From Brochothrix campestris (GTDB taxonomy: Bacteria; Bacillota; Bacilli; Lactobacillales; Listeriaceae), in assembly GCF_046058945.1 (NCBI RefSeq), contig NZ_CP175511.1, positions 744,001 to 808,000 of the forward strand: a DNA stretch of 64,000 nucleotides. Reading direction: 5' to 3'. Of the stretch, positions 27,273-35,723 are shown one piece after another (position 1 is the stretch's first letter; every line of letters starts with the position of its first letter). Below the pieces are notes generated by a model. It saw only the letters and a list, made by a program, of their open reading frames with translations. It did no database searches and was not told where the DNA came from. The position numbers and the translations under genes are program-made.

Positions 27273-28253
27273 ATGAAAGTAACGGTCAAAAAAGTGCATG
27301 GTTCCGGGAACGATTTTTATATTATCGATGAAATGTTGTTAAGTGAAGCACTGCCAGAAGAAAAGCGTCGACAATTAGCATTGACCTTGTGTGATCGTCA
27401 GCAGTCCTTGGGCGGTGCAGATGGGGTTTTATATGTCTCTCCGAGTAAAACAGCGTTAGCACGTATGCGTGTTATTAATTCAGATGGTTCTGAGGCTTCG
27501 ATGTGTGGTAACGGACTTCGCACAGTTGCTCGTTATTTGGCAGAAAAACATCAGCTAACTGATTTCACCGTCGAAACAATGAAGGCGATTTTAAAAGTAT
27601 CTGAGGATGAACCGCTAGCCGAAGGGATTCCAACCTATCGCGTTGAAATTTCACCGGTCACCTTTGCTAAAGAGACTTTGCCGTTAGTGATTGATGGTGA
27701 ACAGCTATACGATGAGCGCGTGCCAGCTTTTTCAGAGCAGTTACATTATTCGGCAGTAGCCGTACCAAATCCTCACTTAATTAGCTTTGTTGAAGGAGCT
27801 GATTTTGCAGACCAAGAAAAATTAGCGCGCTGGCTGAACAGTGATAATCCCTATTTTACAGACGGTGTTAACGTTAGTTACGTCCGCCGTTTTAGCGAAG
27901 ATGCCATCTTTGTAAAAACATATGAGCGTGGTGTAGGGTTTACGAACGCTTGTGGTACTGCGATGTCAGCCAGCAGTTTAATGGCGCGTCTCATTCATGG
28001 TGGTGATTTTGAGCGTAAAATCGATGTGTATAATCCTGGGGGTCGTGTGCAATGTCAGGTTTATCGTGAAGCGGATACCTATCGGATTGATTTAATTGGG
28101 AATGCCACTTTTGTATTTGAGGCTGAGTTAGTGATTTCCGCCGATGCCAAGGCCGTGACAGTGATGTCACAAACGACGACAGCTGAACAAATAGCCTATG
28201 AACGGATGGCGCAACAAGCGGCTCAATTTGTAGAGGCTCAATCAAGTATTTAA
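27273..28253 (+). CDS. dapF: Diaminopimelate epimerase
   Basis: A 326-residue PLP-independent epimerase converting LL-DAP to meso-DAP for the wall and lysine. The two catalytic cysteines are in SMCGNGLRT (near residue 78) and TNACGTAMSA (near 230), and HGSGNDFYIID opens the protein. It is longer than the E. coli enzyme because of a tail after residue 290 that has no recognisable motif. It supports the DAP-type wall inferred from MurE. Confidence 0.95.
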   Translation: MKVTVKKVHGSGNDFYIIDEMLLSEALPEEKRRQLALTLCDRQQSLGGADGVLYVSPSKTALARMRVINSDGSEASMCGNGLRTVARYLAEKHQLTDFTVETMKAILKVSEDEPLAEGIPTYRVEISPVTFAKETLPLVIDGEQLYDERVPAFSEQLHYSAVAVPNPHLISFVEGADFADQEKLARWLNSDNPYFTDGVNVSYVRRFSEDAIFVKTYERGVGFTNACGTAMSASSLMARLIHGGDFERKIDVYNPGGRVQCQVYREADTYRIDLIGNATFVFEAELVISADAKAVTVMSQTTTAEQIAYERMAQQAAQFVEAQSSI

Positions 28254-28256
28254 GAT

Positions 28257-28296
28257 AAAAACGTTATTTCAGCACCAGTGAAATAACGTTTTTTTT
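28257..28296 (+). terminator. Intrinsic terminator after dapF
   Basis: Stem AACGTTATTTC/GAAATAACGTT with a 9-nt loop is followed by eight T residues. Confidence 0.9.
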
Positions 28297-28401
28297 AAGG
28301 ATCAATTCAGACTAAAGACGGAGCCTTTAGGTAATTAGATGTTGTAAACTTAATGATGTGCTAAAATGTAGTGTAATGTAATCTAATGAAGAGGTGACGA
28401 A

Positions 28402-29118
28402 ATGTTAACGAAAAAGCAAACGATTTTGCGCTATAGTGTCGTAGCTATTATTTTTATCCTCTTTCTGTTTGTGGCTGCAGCTGTTTCGGCCAATGCACTG
28501 TGGGTAAAACAATTTGATTCGACAATACGAACAATGTGTCAAGCTGTTCAACCGGTTGGACTAACCAAAGTCATCACGCTAGCGACTGACTTTGCAGGGG
28601 TTAAAGGCATGATTGTCATTACAGCGATAATCGTTATTATTATGGCCTGTTACCGCCAGTTTTTATGGGCATGTTGGCTTGGCGTTAATATGCTTGTCGG
28701 TGCTAGTGGGATTAACTGGGTGTTTAAATCGCTCTTTCAACGGGAGCGTCCGGTGAATATGTTAATTGAACAAGGTGGCTTTAGTTTTCCGAGTGGGCAT
28801 ACAATGGCGATTACAACGTTTACGTTAAGTATTGTTTTTATGCTAACAGTCAATCAGCGTTATCATCGAAAAACATATTTGATTATCACAGCCTGTCTCA
28901 TCAGTTTTATTGGCTATACGCGCATTTATTTAGGTGTTCATTATCCAAGTGATATTATCGGTGGTTTTTTATTGGCCAGTACTTATATGATTGTAAGTAC
29001 GACGCTATTCAGACAATTCGGTCCGCGTATTCAAAAGTTATTTATTGAAAAGGGCTTAAACGATCGGTTTGTTTTCAGTAAAGACTACGCCTATACGCCG
29101 CCTGATACAATGGAATAA
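28402..29118 (+). CDS. PAP2-family membrane phosphatase
   Basis: A 238-residue protein with about six membrane helices. The three PAP2 motifs are present: KSLFQRERP (K-x6-RP), FPSGHTMA (PSGH) and TRIYLGVHYPSDIIGG (SR-x5-H-x3-D, here TR). Such enzymes dephosphorylate lipid phosphates such as undecaprenyl diphosphate or phosphatidylglycerophosphate; which one applies here is not decidable. It is monocistronic. The protein ends in a short cytoplasmic tail. Confidence 0.88.
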   Translation: MLTKKQTILRYSVVAIIFILFLFVAAAVSANALWVKQFDSTIRTMCQAVQPVGLTKVITLATDFAGVKGMIVITAIIVIIMACYRQFLWACWLGVNMLVGASGINWVFKSLFQRERPVNMLIEQGGFSFPSGHTMAITTFTLSIVFMLTVNQRYHRKTYLIITACLISFIGYTRIYLGVHYPSDIIGGFLLASTYMIVSTTLFRQFGPRIQKLFIEKGLNDRFVFSKDYAYTPPDTME

Positions 29119-29250
29119 AGCGACTTAAATAAACGAGCGTACCGTGCGTTTTACACCGTTAGACGCTTGCTGAGACGAATTACTAGCGAAGTTAAATATA
29201 GAACAAAAAAGCGATTATTGACCATCGCCAGCAAAAATTTTGAAGATACG

Positions 29251-29270
29251 AGCGTTTATCTTCAGTCTCA
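29251..29270 (+). repeat. Fragment D of the terminator-associated repeat
   Basis: AGCGTTTATCTTCAGTCTCA is identical to the right end of copies A and B. It abuts, base for base, the terminator hairpin at 29271. A possible degenerate opposite end (TGAGACGAATTACTAGCG) lies about 80 bp upstream, but that is weak. Confidence 0.65.
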
Positions 29271-29297
29271 AGCGCTCAATTAAAATGAGCGCTTTTT
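29271..29297 (+). terminator. Intrinsic terminator after the PAP2 gene
   Basis: Palindrome AGCGCTCA/TGAGCGCT with loop ATTAAAA is followed by four further T residues. Confidence 0.8.
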
Positions 29298-29515
29298 GTT
29301 CTATTAGGGGCGCTTATGAAAAAAACAGTGAACAATCTCATAGAGGCTCTGCTGTAATTATTTACAAAACAATTGAGGGGGATTATTCCTTTTTTTAGAA
29401 AACACATCATATGTAGGATTAGACATAATGGCAGATAGTTAATAGCCTTCCTTTGTTTTCTATAATCAATAGATATATGTGGGTAAACTGTTCCAAAAAA
29501 GATAAATGTAAGGGC

Positions 29516-29544
29516 TTGCAAAGGTGAGGAAGAGCCCTTATAAT
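29516..29544 (+). promoter_or_regulatory. Promoter of the cold-shock gene
   Basis: TTGCAA (29516-29521) and TATAAT (29539-29544) are separated by 17 bp. This would give a roughly 135-nt 5' leader, a length typical of cold-shock mRNAs, whose leaders refold at low temperature. Confidence 0.7.
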
Positions 29545-29686
29545 AAAAAATATAAAAAGGTATTTCGCATGTTATAAATGGATTTTGTTTTGTAAAAGTA
29601 AACGAACTTCATTTATAATATGTGATGTCATCTGTATCAACGATATGGAAACCCATATTATAGAAATCATTTGGAGGGTTCATACT

Positions 29687-29887
29687 ATGCAAACAGGTAA
29701 GGTGAAATGGTTCAACTCAGAAAAAGGTTTTGGTTTTATTGAGGTTGAAGGTGGCAGTGATGTCTTTGTACATTTTAGTGCTATCCAAGGTGAAGGTTTT
29801 AAAACATTAGACGAGGGGCAAGACGTTGAATTCGAAATCGTTGAAGGACAACGTGGATTGCAAGCTGAAAATGTAACGAAACTTTAA
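29687..29887 (+). CDS. csp: Cold-shock protein (CspA/CspB family)
   Basis: A 66-residue single OB-fold protein, MQTGKVKWFNSEKGFGFIEV, with RNP1 (KGFGFI) and RNP2 (VFVHFSAI). It binds single-stranded RNA or DNA as an RNA chaperone. The frame is open further upstream from 29585, but GGAGGG is placed for the ATG at 29687 and the upstream codons belong to the leader. The exact paralogue (CspA, B, C, D) cannot be told. Confidence 0.97.
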   Translation: MQTGKVKWFNSEKGFGFIEVEGGSDVFVHFSAIQGEGFKTLDEGQDVEFEIVEGQRGLQAENVTKL

Positions 29888-29891
29888 TCCA

Positions 29892-29928
29892 AAACAAGTG
29901 ACTGACAGCTGTCGTCACTTGTTTTTTT
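29892..29928 (+). terminator. Intrinsic terminator after csp
   Basis: Arms AACAAGTGAC and GTCACTTGTT enclose TGACAGCT and are followed by a T-run. Confidence 0.88.
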
Positions 29929-29971
29929 GTAAAAAGACGAGACTGCCTTGCTGTCGCAAGAATCAACCTGT

Positions 29972-30000
29972 TTGACAAAATAGACGTGGGACTTTAAAAT
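29972..30000 (+). promoter_or_regulatory. Promoter of the GshF-like gene
   Basis: A perfect TTGACA (29972-29977) lies 17 bp ahead of TAAAAT (29995-30000), about 70 bp upstream of the coding start. The gene therefore appears to be expressed and monocistronic. Confidence 0.75.
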
Positions 30001-30067
30001 GAATCGTACTTAAAAATAGATTGACGACAGCCAAGCTGTTCGTTGATAATAGAGAGACGGAAAATAG

Positions 30068-31915
30068 ATGAATGTCACAGAACACTTAAAACATAATCCG
30101 GGATTAAAACAGCGGTTGCAAGAAATGCTCCTTTCGATAGAACGAGAAAGTCATTTTACAACAACAGCTGGGATTGAATGCCCAGTCAATCGATTGGCAT
30201 TAGGAGCAGAGCATCCGATGCTTAAGTATACAAATCATAACAGCCTGGTGATGAAAACACCGTTTGTCTCATCCGAAAAAGAGGCATTAAAGTATTTTGG
30301 TGCCATTCAAGAGGTTGCGATGCGTACACATCCGTCAACAGAAATGCTCTGGCCAAGTTCAACACTGCCTGATGAAACGTTTAATGGTGCGATTACACTG
30401 CATTACATCTTCTCAGAAACATTTGTGTATGACTTAGCGCAAGCAATGAAGCAGACAGTTGCAGAAACGCGGACCGGATTGTCTCACCAAATGAGGCTGA
30501 ACCTAGCAGGATACAAAGTCATGCTTGCTTCACAGTTGCAGTCTCGCTTTGCCTTCGTTTCTAGTGAAACGAATTCAGCTACGCAAGCGGAGCTTACGTT
30601 AGTTGGTGTGCCCTTAGATGCGACTGCACGTTTTGGAATAACAAGCGAAACACTACGTTTTTATACACTGCTAACGCTACTGTCAGCTTATACAGCGACT
30701 AATATTGAAACAGTCGATCAATTATTTGAAGCGTTAACTGCGATGGCGAATGACTTACACTTAAGTAAGAGCGATCGAGACATCATTACCCACTGTTGGC
30801 GCGAAGTAAGTTCATCCGCATTTAGGCAAGATAGTGATACAGTAACAGCAGCAACCTACAATTGCCAACAAGGACAGCTGTTTCAACAACAAGCCTGGGA
30901 AAACACCTTTGCCTTAGCTGGCTTCGATAAGATGGAGCTATCGACACAGCTAGTGATAGTGCATGCAATTGAACTCGGTATTGCCTTCGAGGTGCTAGAT
31001 GAAGCGGAACAGTTTTTGAAACTGACCGTCGGCAATCATACTGAATATATAAAAAATACGAATATGACAAGTCTTGATACCTATATTGCACCGCTCATTA
31101 TGGAAAATAAAACGGTAACAAAGAAAATTTTAAAACAGGCCGGTTTTCGTGTGCCTAGCGGCGAAGAATTTGCCACTGTGGACGAAGCGATGCAAATGTA
31201 TGACTATTTTAGCGAAAGTGGTTTTGTTGTTAAACCGAAGTCGACTAATTTTGGTCTGGGAATTTCGATTTTTCAAGAAGGTGTCTCACGGACTCATTTT
31301 CAAGAAGCGGTTGAAATTGCCTTTAAGCAGGATTCTCATGTGCTCATTGAAGAATTTATCGCGGGTACTGAGTATCGTTTTTATGTCCTTGATGGCAAGG
31401 TTGAAGGCATTATTTTACGCGTGCCCGCAAACATTATTGGCGATGGCATTCATACGATTGCGGAGTTAGTGGCATTCAAAAACGAAGATCCGTTACGGGG
31501 GACACATTACCGCAAACCGTTACAACGTATAGTAATTGGATCAATTGAACGGTTGTTATTGAAAACACAAGGTTACAGCGAAGATGATATTCCTGCCAAG
31601 GAGCAACGTATTTATTTACGGGAAAACTCGAATGTTAGTACTGGTGGTGATTCGATTGATATGACTGATGAAATGGATGAAAGTTATAAACAAATTGCAG
31701 TTGAAGCTGTTGCCGCACTGGGTGCGTTTGTGTCAGGTATCGATTTGATGATCACTGATAACAGGGTGCCGTCGACGAAAGCAGCTACTAACTACGGGAT
31801 TATTGAGGCTAATTATAACCCAGCCATTCACATGCACATGTTTCCTTATCAAGGGACAGGCCGACCATTAGCCCAGTTGTTGCTCATGAAACTATTTCCT
31901 GAATTAAACGAATAG
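30068..31915 (+). CDS. GshF-like protein: intact ATP-grasp domain, reduced glutamate-cysteine ligase domain
   Basis: A 615-residue protein resembling the bifunctional glutathione synthetase GshF, which is usually about 750-780 residues. The C-terminal half is well kept: MENKTVTKKIL, VVKPKSTNFGLGISIF, VLIEEFIAGTEYRF, RVPANIIGDGIHTI, LRENSNVSTGGDSIDMT and IEANYNPAIHMHMFPYQG, the ATP-grasp glutathione-synthetase module. The N-terminal ligase domain is shrunken: IERES and MLWPSS are still recognisable, but the region usually reading DFSE is NHNS, and the stretch between MLWPSS and the GIHYNF-equivalent (ITLHYIF) is missing. The reading frame is unbroken and has a good promoter. It could be a glutathione synthetase fed by other gamma-glutamyl peptides, or a different peptide ligase. 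Confidence 0.7.
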   Translation: MNVTEHLKHNPGLKQRLQEMLLSIERESHFTTTAGIECPVNRLALGAEHPMLKYTNHNSLVMKTPFVSSEKEALKYFGAIQEVAMRTHPSTEMLWPSSTLPDETFNGAITLHYIFSETFVYDLAQAMKQTVAETRTGLSHQMRLNLAGYKVMLASQLQSRFAFVSSETNSATQAELTLVGVPLDATARFGITSETLRFYTLLTLLSAYTATNIETVDQLFEALTAMANDLHLSKSDRDIITHCWREVSSSAFRQDSDTVTAATYNCQQGQLFQQQAWENTFALAGFDKMELSTQLVIVHAIELGIAFEVLDEAEQFLKLTVGNHTEYIKNTNMTSLDTYIAPLIMENKTVTKKILKQAGFRVPSGEEFATVDEAMQMYDYFSESGFVVKPKSTNFGLGISIFQEGVSRTHFQEAVEIAFKQDSHVLIEEFIAGTEYRFYVLDGKVEGIILRVPANIIGDGIHTIAELVAFKNEDPLRGTHYRKPLQRIVIGSIERLLLKTQGYSEDDIPAKEQRIYLRENSNVSTGGDSIDMTDEMDESYKQIAVEAVAALGAFVSGIDLMITDNRVPSTKAATNYGIIEANYNPAIHMHMFPYQGTGRPLAQLLLMKLFPELNE

Positions 31916-31966
31916 TGAGGTTACTGTAATAGAATGAGACAGAATTGAAGATGATTCACAAGCTGA

Positions 31967-31997
31967 AACGAAACCATTAACCGGTTTCGTTTTTTTT
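31967..31997 (+). terminator. Intrinsic terminator after the GshF-like gene
   Basis: Arms AACGAAACC and GGTTTCGTT enclose a short loop and are followed by a run of T residues. Confidence 0.85.
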
Positions 31998-32052
31998 ATA
32001 TCGATATGAGATAGATTTAATAAAAAAACAAACGAAACAATATCATAATTAG

Positions 32053-32067
32053 AATTTTCTGAATATT
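32053..32067 (+). promoter_or_regulatory. CodY-box-like operator upstream of ilv-leu
   Basis: AATTTTCTGAATATT matches the CodY consensus AATTTTCWGAAAATT at 14 of 15 positions and ends 3 bp before the -35 hexamer. CodY represses branched-chain synthesis genes in low-GC Gram-positives when isoleucine and GTP are plentiful. Confidence 0.7.
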
Positions 32068-32070
32068 CAA

Positions 32071-32097
32071 TTGACTAATCGATAAATGTCCTATAAT
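32071..32097 (+). promoter_or_regulatory. Promoter of the ilv-leu operon
   Basis: TTGACT (32071-32076) and TATAAT (32092-32097) are 15 bp apart, a slightly short spacing. They lie between the CodY-like box and the leader peptide. Confidence 0.65.
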
Positions 32098-32141
32098 ATA
32101 TAAATTATCTTATTAATAAAAAACAAAAGGAGTTTTTCATT

Positions 32142-32195
32142 ATGAAACGTAGCCAGTCAAACCAATCACGCTTAGTCATTTTATTACTTAGCTAG
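32142..32195 (+). CDS. ilv-leu leader peptide (17 residues)
   Basis: A short frame, MKRSQSNQSRLVILLLS, starts at an ATG preceded by AAAAGGAG. Its C-terminal end carries a Leu-Val-Ile-Leu-Leu-Leu run, the expected sensor for charged branched-chain tRNAs in a ribosome-mediated attenuator. It lies 45 nt downstream of the promoter and immediately ahead of competing RNA hairpins. It is too short for routine gene callers. Confidence 0.88.
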   Translation: MKRSQSNQSRLVILLLS

Positions 32196-32285
32196 GACTC
32201 GGAACATCGTCTTGTGCGATTGTTACTTGAGTCCCGATTGCGTTTGACTGGGGCTTCAAACCCCATTCCTTGAATGGGGTTTTTA
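32196..32285 (+). promoter_or_regulatory. Transcription attenuator of the ilv-leu operon
   Basis: After the leader stop, a GGACTC/GAGTCC hairpin is followed by the intrinsic terminator AACCCCATTC/GAATGGGGTT plus T-run (32259-32284). An alternative hairpin TGGGG/CCCCA (32250-32265) overlaps the terminator's left arm and acts as candidate antiterminator. In addition AGCCAGTCAAAC inside the leader-peptide codons can pair with GTTTGACTGGGGCT at 32242-32255, tying ribosome position to the fold. Listeria has a comparable ribosome-dependent attenuator upstream of ilvD. Confidence 0.82.
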
Positions 32286-32321
32286 ATTGGAAAATTACAG
32301 AAGAGCTAAGGAGTGTTAATG

Positions 32322-34010
32322 ATGAGAAGTGATGAAATCAAAAAAGGTGACGATCGTGCCCCGGCACGTAGCCTCCTTAGAGCAACTGGACAAGTAAGAA
32401 GCGATAATGACATGCGTAAGCCTTTTATTGCAATTTGTAATTCATATATTGATATTGTGCCAGGACATGTACACTTGCGTGAACTAGCCGATGTTGCCAA
32501 AGAAGCGATTCGAGAGGCTGGCGGTATTCCATTTGAGTTCAATACGATTGGTGTTGATGATGGGATTGCGATGGGACACATCGGCATGCGCTATTCATTA
32601 CCGAGTCGTGAGATTATCGCTGATGCGGCTGAAACCGTTATTAACGCTCATTGGTTTGATGGTGTTTTCTATATTCCAAACTGTGATAAAATCACACCAG
32701 GAATGTTATTGGCGGCCATGCGGACGAACGTACCGGGCATCTTTTGCTCAGGTGGTCCGATGAAAGCAGGCCTATCTTCAACTGGTAAAGCGCTCACCTT
32801 ATCGTCAGTGTTTGAGGGGGTTGGTGCCTTTAAATCAGGGAAAATGAGTAAAGAAGAATTTTTAGAACTTGAAGCAGAGGCATGTCCAACCTGTGGCTCT
32901 TGTGCAGGGATGTTCACGGCCAACTCAATGAACTGTTTGATGGAAGTGCTCGGACTGGCCCTACCAGGAAACGGCACTACACTAGCTGTCTCAGAAGAAC
33001 GACGCGAATTAATTCGAAAATCAGCCTTTCACTTAATGGACTTAGTAAAAAAAGACATTAAGCCAAAGGATATCGTTACCAAAGAAGCCATCGATGACGC
33101 GTTTGCCCTCGATATGGCAATGGGTGGCTCAACTAATACAGTACTACATACATTAGCAATCGCGAATGAAGCAGGCATTGATTACGATTTGAAATCGGTC
33201 AATGAGATTGCCGAACGCATTCCGTATTTATCAAAAATCGCTCCAAGTTCAGCATACTCGATGCATGATGTGCATGAAGCCGGTGGCATTTCAGCAATCA
33301 TTAAAGAGTTGGTTGATAAAGGCGATGCGATTCATCCCGACCGCATTACTGTAACGGGTAAAACATTACGAGAGAATGTGGCGGATGCGAAAATTTTAAA
33401 CGAAAACGTGATCCATTCTAAAGAGAATCCGTATAGTAAAACGGGTGGATTATCAATTCTTTACGGTAATATTGCGCCAGATGGTTCTGTGATTAAGGTC
33501 GGCGGTGTTGATCCGAGTGTCACTAAGTTTGTCGGCGAGGCCATTTGTTTTGACTCACATGATGAAGCAGTGGCGGCGATTGATGATCACCGTGTCGGTG
33601 AAGGGCACGTTGTTGTTATTCGCTACGAAGGACCGAAGGGTGGGCCTGGAATGCCAGAAATGTTAGCACCGACATCGTCAATTGTTGGACGAGGCTTAGG
33701 CAAAGATGTCGCCCTCATTACGGATGGTCGCTTCTCTGGTGCAACACGTGGTATTGCGATTGGTCATGTATCGCCTGAAGCGGCAGCAGGTGGCCCGATT
33801 GCCCTCATTAAAGATGGCGATACGATTGTGATTGATTTACCGGAACGGACGATGGAACTACTCGTTTCAGAAGATGAGTTAGCGGCACGTCGCACACAGC
33901 TAAAACCATTTAAATCAAAGGTGAAAACCGGTTGGTTAGCACGTTACTCAGTACTAACAACGAGTGCCAGTACCGGAGGCATCATGAAGATTCCGGATGA
34001 ACTACTTTAA
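32322..34010 (+). CDS. ilvD: Dihydroxy-acid dehydratase
   Basis: A 562-residue iron-sulfur dehydratase for the valine, leucine and isoleucine pathways. MRSDEIKKGDDRAPARSLLR is the typical opening, PNCDKITPGML and CPTCGSCAGMFTANSMNC supply the cluster cysteines, and GGSTNTVLHTLAI lies near residue 270. Two ATGs are adjacent (32319, 32322); the second gives 8-nt spacing to AAGGAG. It is the first structural gene of a nine-gene operon. Confidence 0.96.
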   Translation: MRSDEIKKGDDRAPARSLLRATGQVRSDNDMRKPFIAICNSYIDIVPGHVHLRELADVAKEAIREAGGIPFEFNTIGVDDGIAMGHIGMRYSLPSREIIADAAETVINAHWFDGVFYIPNCDKITPGMLLAAMRTNVPGIFCSGGPMKAGLSSTGKALTLSSVFEGVGAFKSGKMSKEEFLELEAEACPTCGSCAGMFTANSMNCLMEVLGLALPGNGTTLAVSEERRELIRKSAFHLMDLVKKDIKPKDIVTKEAIDDAFALDMAMGGSTNTVLHTLAIANEAGIDYDLKSVNEIAERIPYLSKIAPSSAYSMHDVHEAGGISAIIKELVDKGDAIHPDRITVTGKTLRENVADAKILNENVIHSKENPYSKTGGLSILYGNIAPDGSVIKVGGVDPSVTKFVGEAICFDSHDEAVAAIDDHRVGEGHVVVIRYEGPKGGPGMPEMLAPTSSIVGRGLGKDVALITDGRFSGATRGIAIGHVSPEAAAGGPIALIKDGDTIVIDLPERTMELLVSEDELAARRTQLKPFKSKVKTGWLARYSVLTTSASTGGIMKIPDELL

Positions 34011-34025
34011 GAGAGGGTGAAATAA

Positions 34026-35723
34026 ATGGCTGAGCAAGCAGTAAAGCTGAAAAATGGAGCGCAATGGCTCATCGAGAGTCTTAAACAAGCAGAGGTTGAC
34101 ATCATCTATGGCTATCCGGGAGGTGCAGTCTTACCCTTGTATGATGCCCTCTATGATAGTGGTGTGAAACACATTTTAGCCCGACATGAGCAAGGTGCAA
34201 TCCACGCCGCTGAAGGTTATGCTCGTATTACGGGCAAGGCCGGTGTTGTCGTCGTCACAAGTGGACCAGGGGCAACTAACGTCGTCACCGGCTTAGCGGA
34301 TGCCTTAGCTGATTCCTTACCACTCGTCGTTATTACTGGTCAGGTGGCAACCTCAGTCATTGGCACTGATGCTTTTCAAGAAGCCGATGTTGTGAATATG
34401 ACCTCACCGATTACGAAACATAGTTTTCAAATCCGTGACGCTGCCGATATTCCAACAATTGTGGCACAGGCGTTTACGATTGCTGAAACCGGACGGAAAG
34501 GGCCAGTCGTAATTGATTTTCCAAAAGATATGATGACCGCAGTCGTCTCACAGATTAAACAGGTGCAAGCGTTAGCGACCTATGAGGTGGCAACAACACC
34601 ACCTGTGGAAGCAATCGCAGCAGTGGCACAACTGTTAGCAACGAGCAAACAACCGGTAATCTTAGCGGGTGCAGGCATTAATTTTGCCTCTGCCAAATCT
34701 GAATTGACCGAATTTTCTAACAAAATGAACATTCCGGTCGTGAACACACTGTTAGGCTTAGGGAACATTAGCCCATCTGAGCCGTTAGCGTTTGGCATGG
34801 CGGGAATGCATGGGGGCTATGCGGCCAATCGTGCGATATATGAATGCGACCTCCTAATCGCCATCGGTGCTCGTTTTGATGACCGCTTAGTCGGGGCACA
34901 AGCGCATTTCGCGAAGGATGCTAATATTGTCCATATTGATATTGATCCGTCAGAAATCAACAAAGTGTTTACAGCTGACATCGGGATTGTCGCTGATGCC
35001 AAGGTAAGCCTACAAGCCTTGTTGGCTGCAGTTGAGCAACCCGCTGATTATACAGCGTGGGTCAGTCGTTTACAAGCGTATGCCCAACAGCATCCACATG
35101 GCTATACGACCAATGATAGCGTCGCGATAAAACCACAACAGGTGATTGAAATGATTAGTAGCTTAACGGAGGGCCGAGCGATTGTAGCCACCGATGTCGG
35201 GCAACATCAAATGTGGACGGCTCAATATTATCAGTTTAAAGAAGAACATGCGCTCATCTCAAGTGGTGGTTTGGGCACGATGGGATTCGGCTTACCGGCT
35301 GCAATTGGTGGGAAGTTTGCCCAACCTAATCGTCAGGTGGTTGCGATTGTTGGTGACGGTGGCTTTCAAATGACGTTGCAAGAATTAGCGTTATTAACAG
35401 AATTTAAGTTAGATATAAAAGTGATTATTCTCAATAATGCCTCACTCGGAATGGTGAAACAATGGCAGACACAGTTTTATGATGAGCGATACAGCGAGTC
35501 CGTGTTTGACGGCCAACCTGATTTTGTGAAACTCGCCGAAGCGTACGGTATTCAGGGCGAGCGGATTACACAAAGCGAGCAACTTGCTGAGCAACTGGCA
35601 GCGGTGTTTGCGATCGAAGGTCCAGTTGTCGTCGATGTTCATATTGCTCAGATGGAGACCGTTACACCGATGGTACCACCGGGGAAAGGCATTCATCAAA
35701 TGGAGGGGGTTGTTGGTCAATGA
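34026..35723 (+). CDS. ilvB: Acetolactate synthase large subunit
   Basis: A 565-residue TPP-dependent enzyme condensing pyruvate with pyruvate or 2-oxobutyrate. GYPGGAVLPLYDAL, HEQGAIHAAEGYARITGK (catalytic Glu) and the TPP-binding GDGGFQMTLQEL to NNASLGMVKQWQ segment are all present. It lies 15 nt after ilvD and overlaps ilvN by 4 nt. A regulatory small subunit gene directly follows, so this is the anabolic and not the acetoin-pathway (AlsS) enzyme. Confidence 0.96.
   Translation: MAEQAVKLKNGAQWLIESLKQAEVDIIYGYPGGAVLPLYDALYDSGVKHILARHEQGAIHAAEGYARITGKAGVVVVTSGPGATNVVTGLADALADSLPLVVITGQVATSVIGTDAFQEADVVNMTSPITKHSFQIRDAADIPTIVAQAFTIAETGRKGPVVIDFPKDMMTAVVSQIKQVQALATYEVATTPPVEAIAAVAQLLATSKQPVILAGAGINFASAKSELTEFSNKMNIPVVNTLLGLGNISPSEPLAFGMAGMHGGYAANRAIYECDLLIAIGARFDDRLVGAQAHFAKDANIVHIDIDPSEINKVFTADIGIVADAKVSLQALLAAVEQPADYTAWVSRLQAYAQQHPHGYTTNDSVAIKPQQVIEMISSLTEGRAIVATDVGQHQMWTAQYYQFKEEHALISSGGLGTMGFGLPAAIGGKFAQPNRQVVAIVGDGGFQMTLQELALLTEFKLDIKVIILNNASLGMVKQWQTQFYDERYSESVFDGQPDFVKLAEAYGIQGERITQSEQLAEQLAAVFAIEGPVVVDVHIAQMETVTPMVPPGKGIHQMEGVVGQ

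Larger units (their letters stand above)
29119..29515. other. Intergenic stretch between the PAP2 gene and the csp promoter
   Basis: About 400 bp without a convincing gene. It contains repeat fragment D and a terminator (29251-29297). A 13-codon ATG frame at 29316 follows AGGGGCG but has no recognisable content. The remainder is AT-rich and shows nothing I can name. Confidence 0.5.

Noticed and set aside
28257..28345. A further repeat-element end near TTCAGACTAAAGACGG after the dapF terminator
   Set aside because: Similarity to the element end is short and it does not touch the hairpin.
29316..29357. 13-codon ATG frame between the PAP2 gene and csp
   Set aside because: It has a fair AGGGGCG ahead but is very short, has no regulatory codon run and lies upstream of the csp promoter.
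30068..31915. GshF-like gene as a frameshifted or truncated pseudogene
   Set aside because: One uninterrupted frame with well-conserved C-terminal motifs, own promoter and terminator; the loss in the N-terminal domain is internal and in frame.
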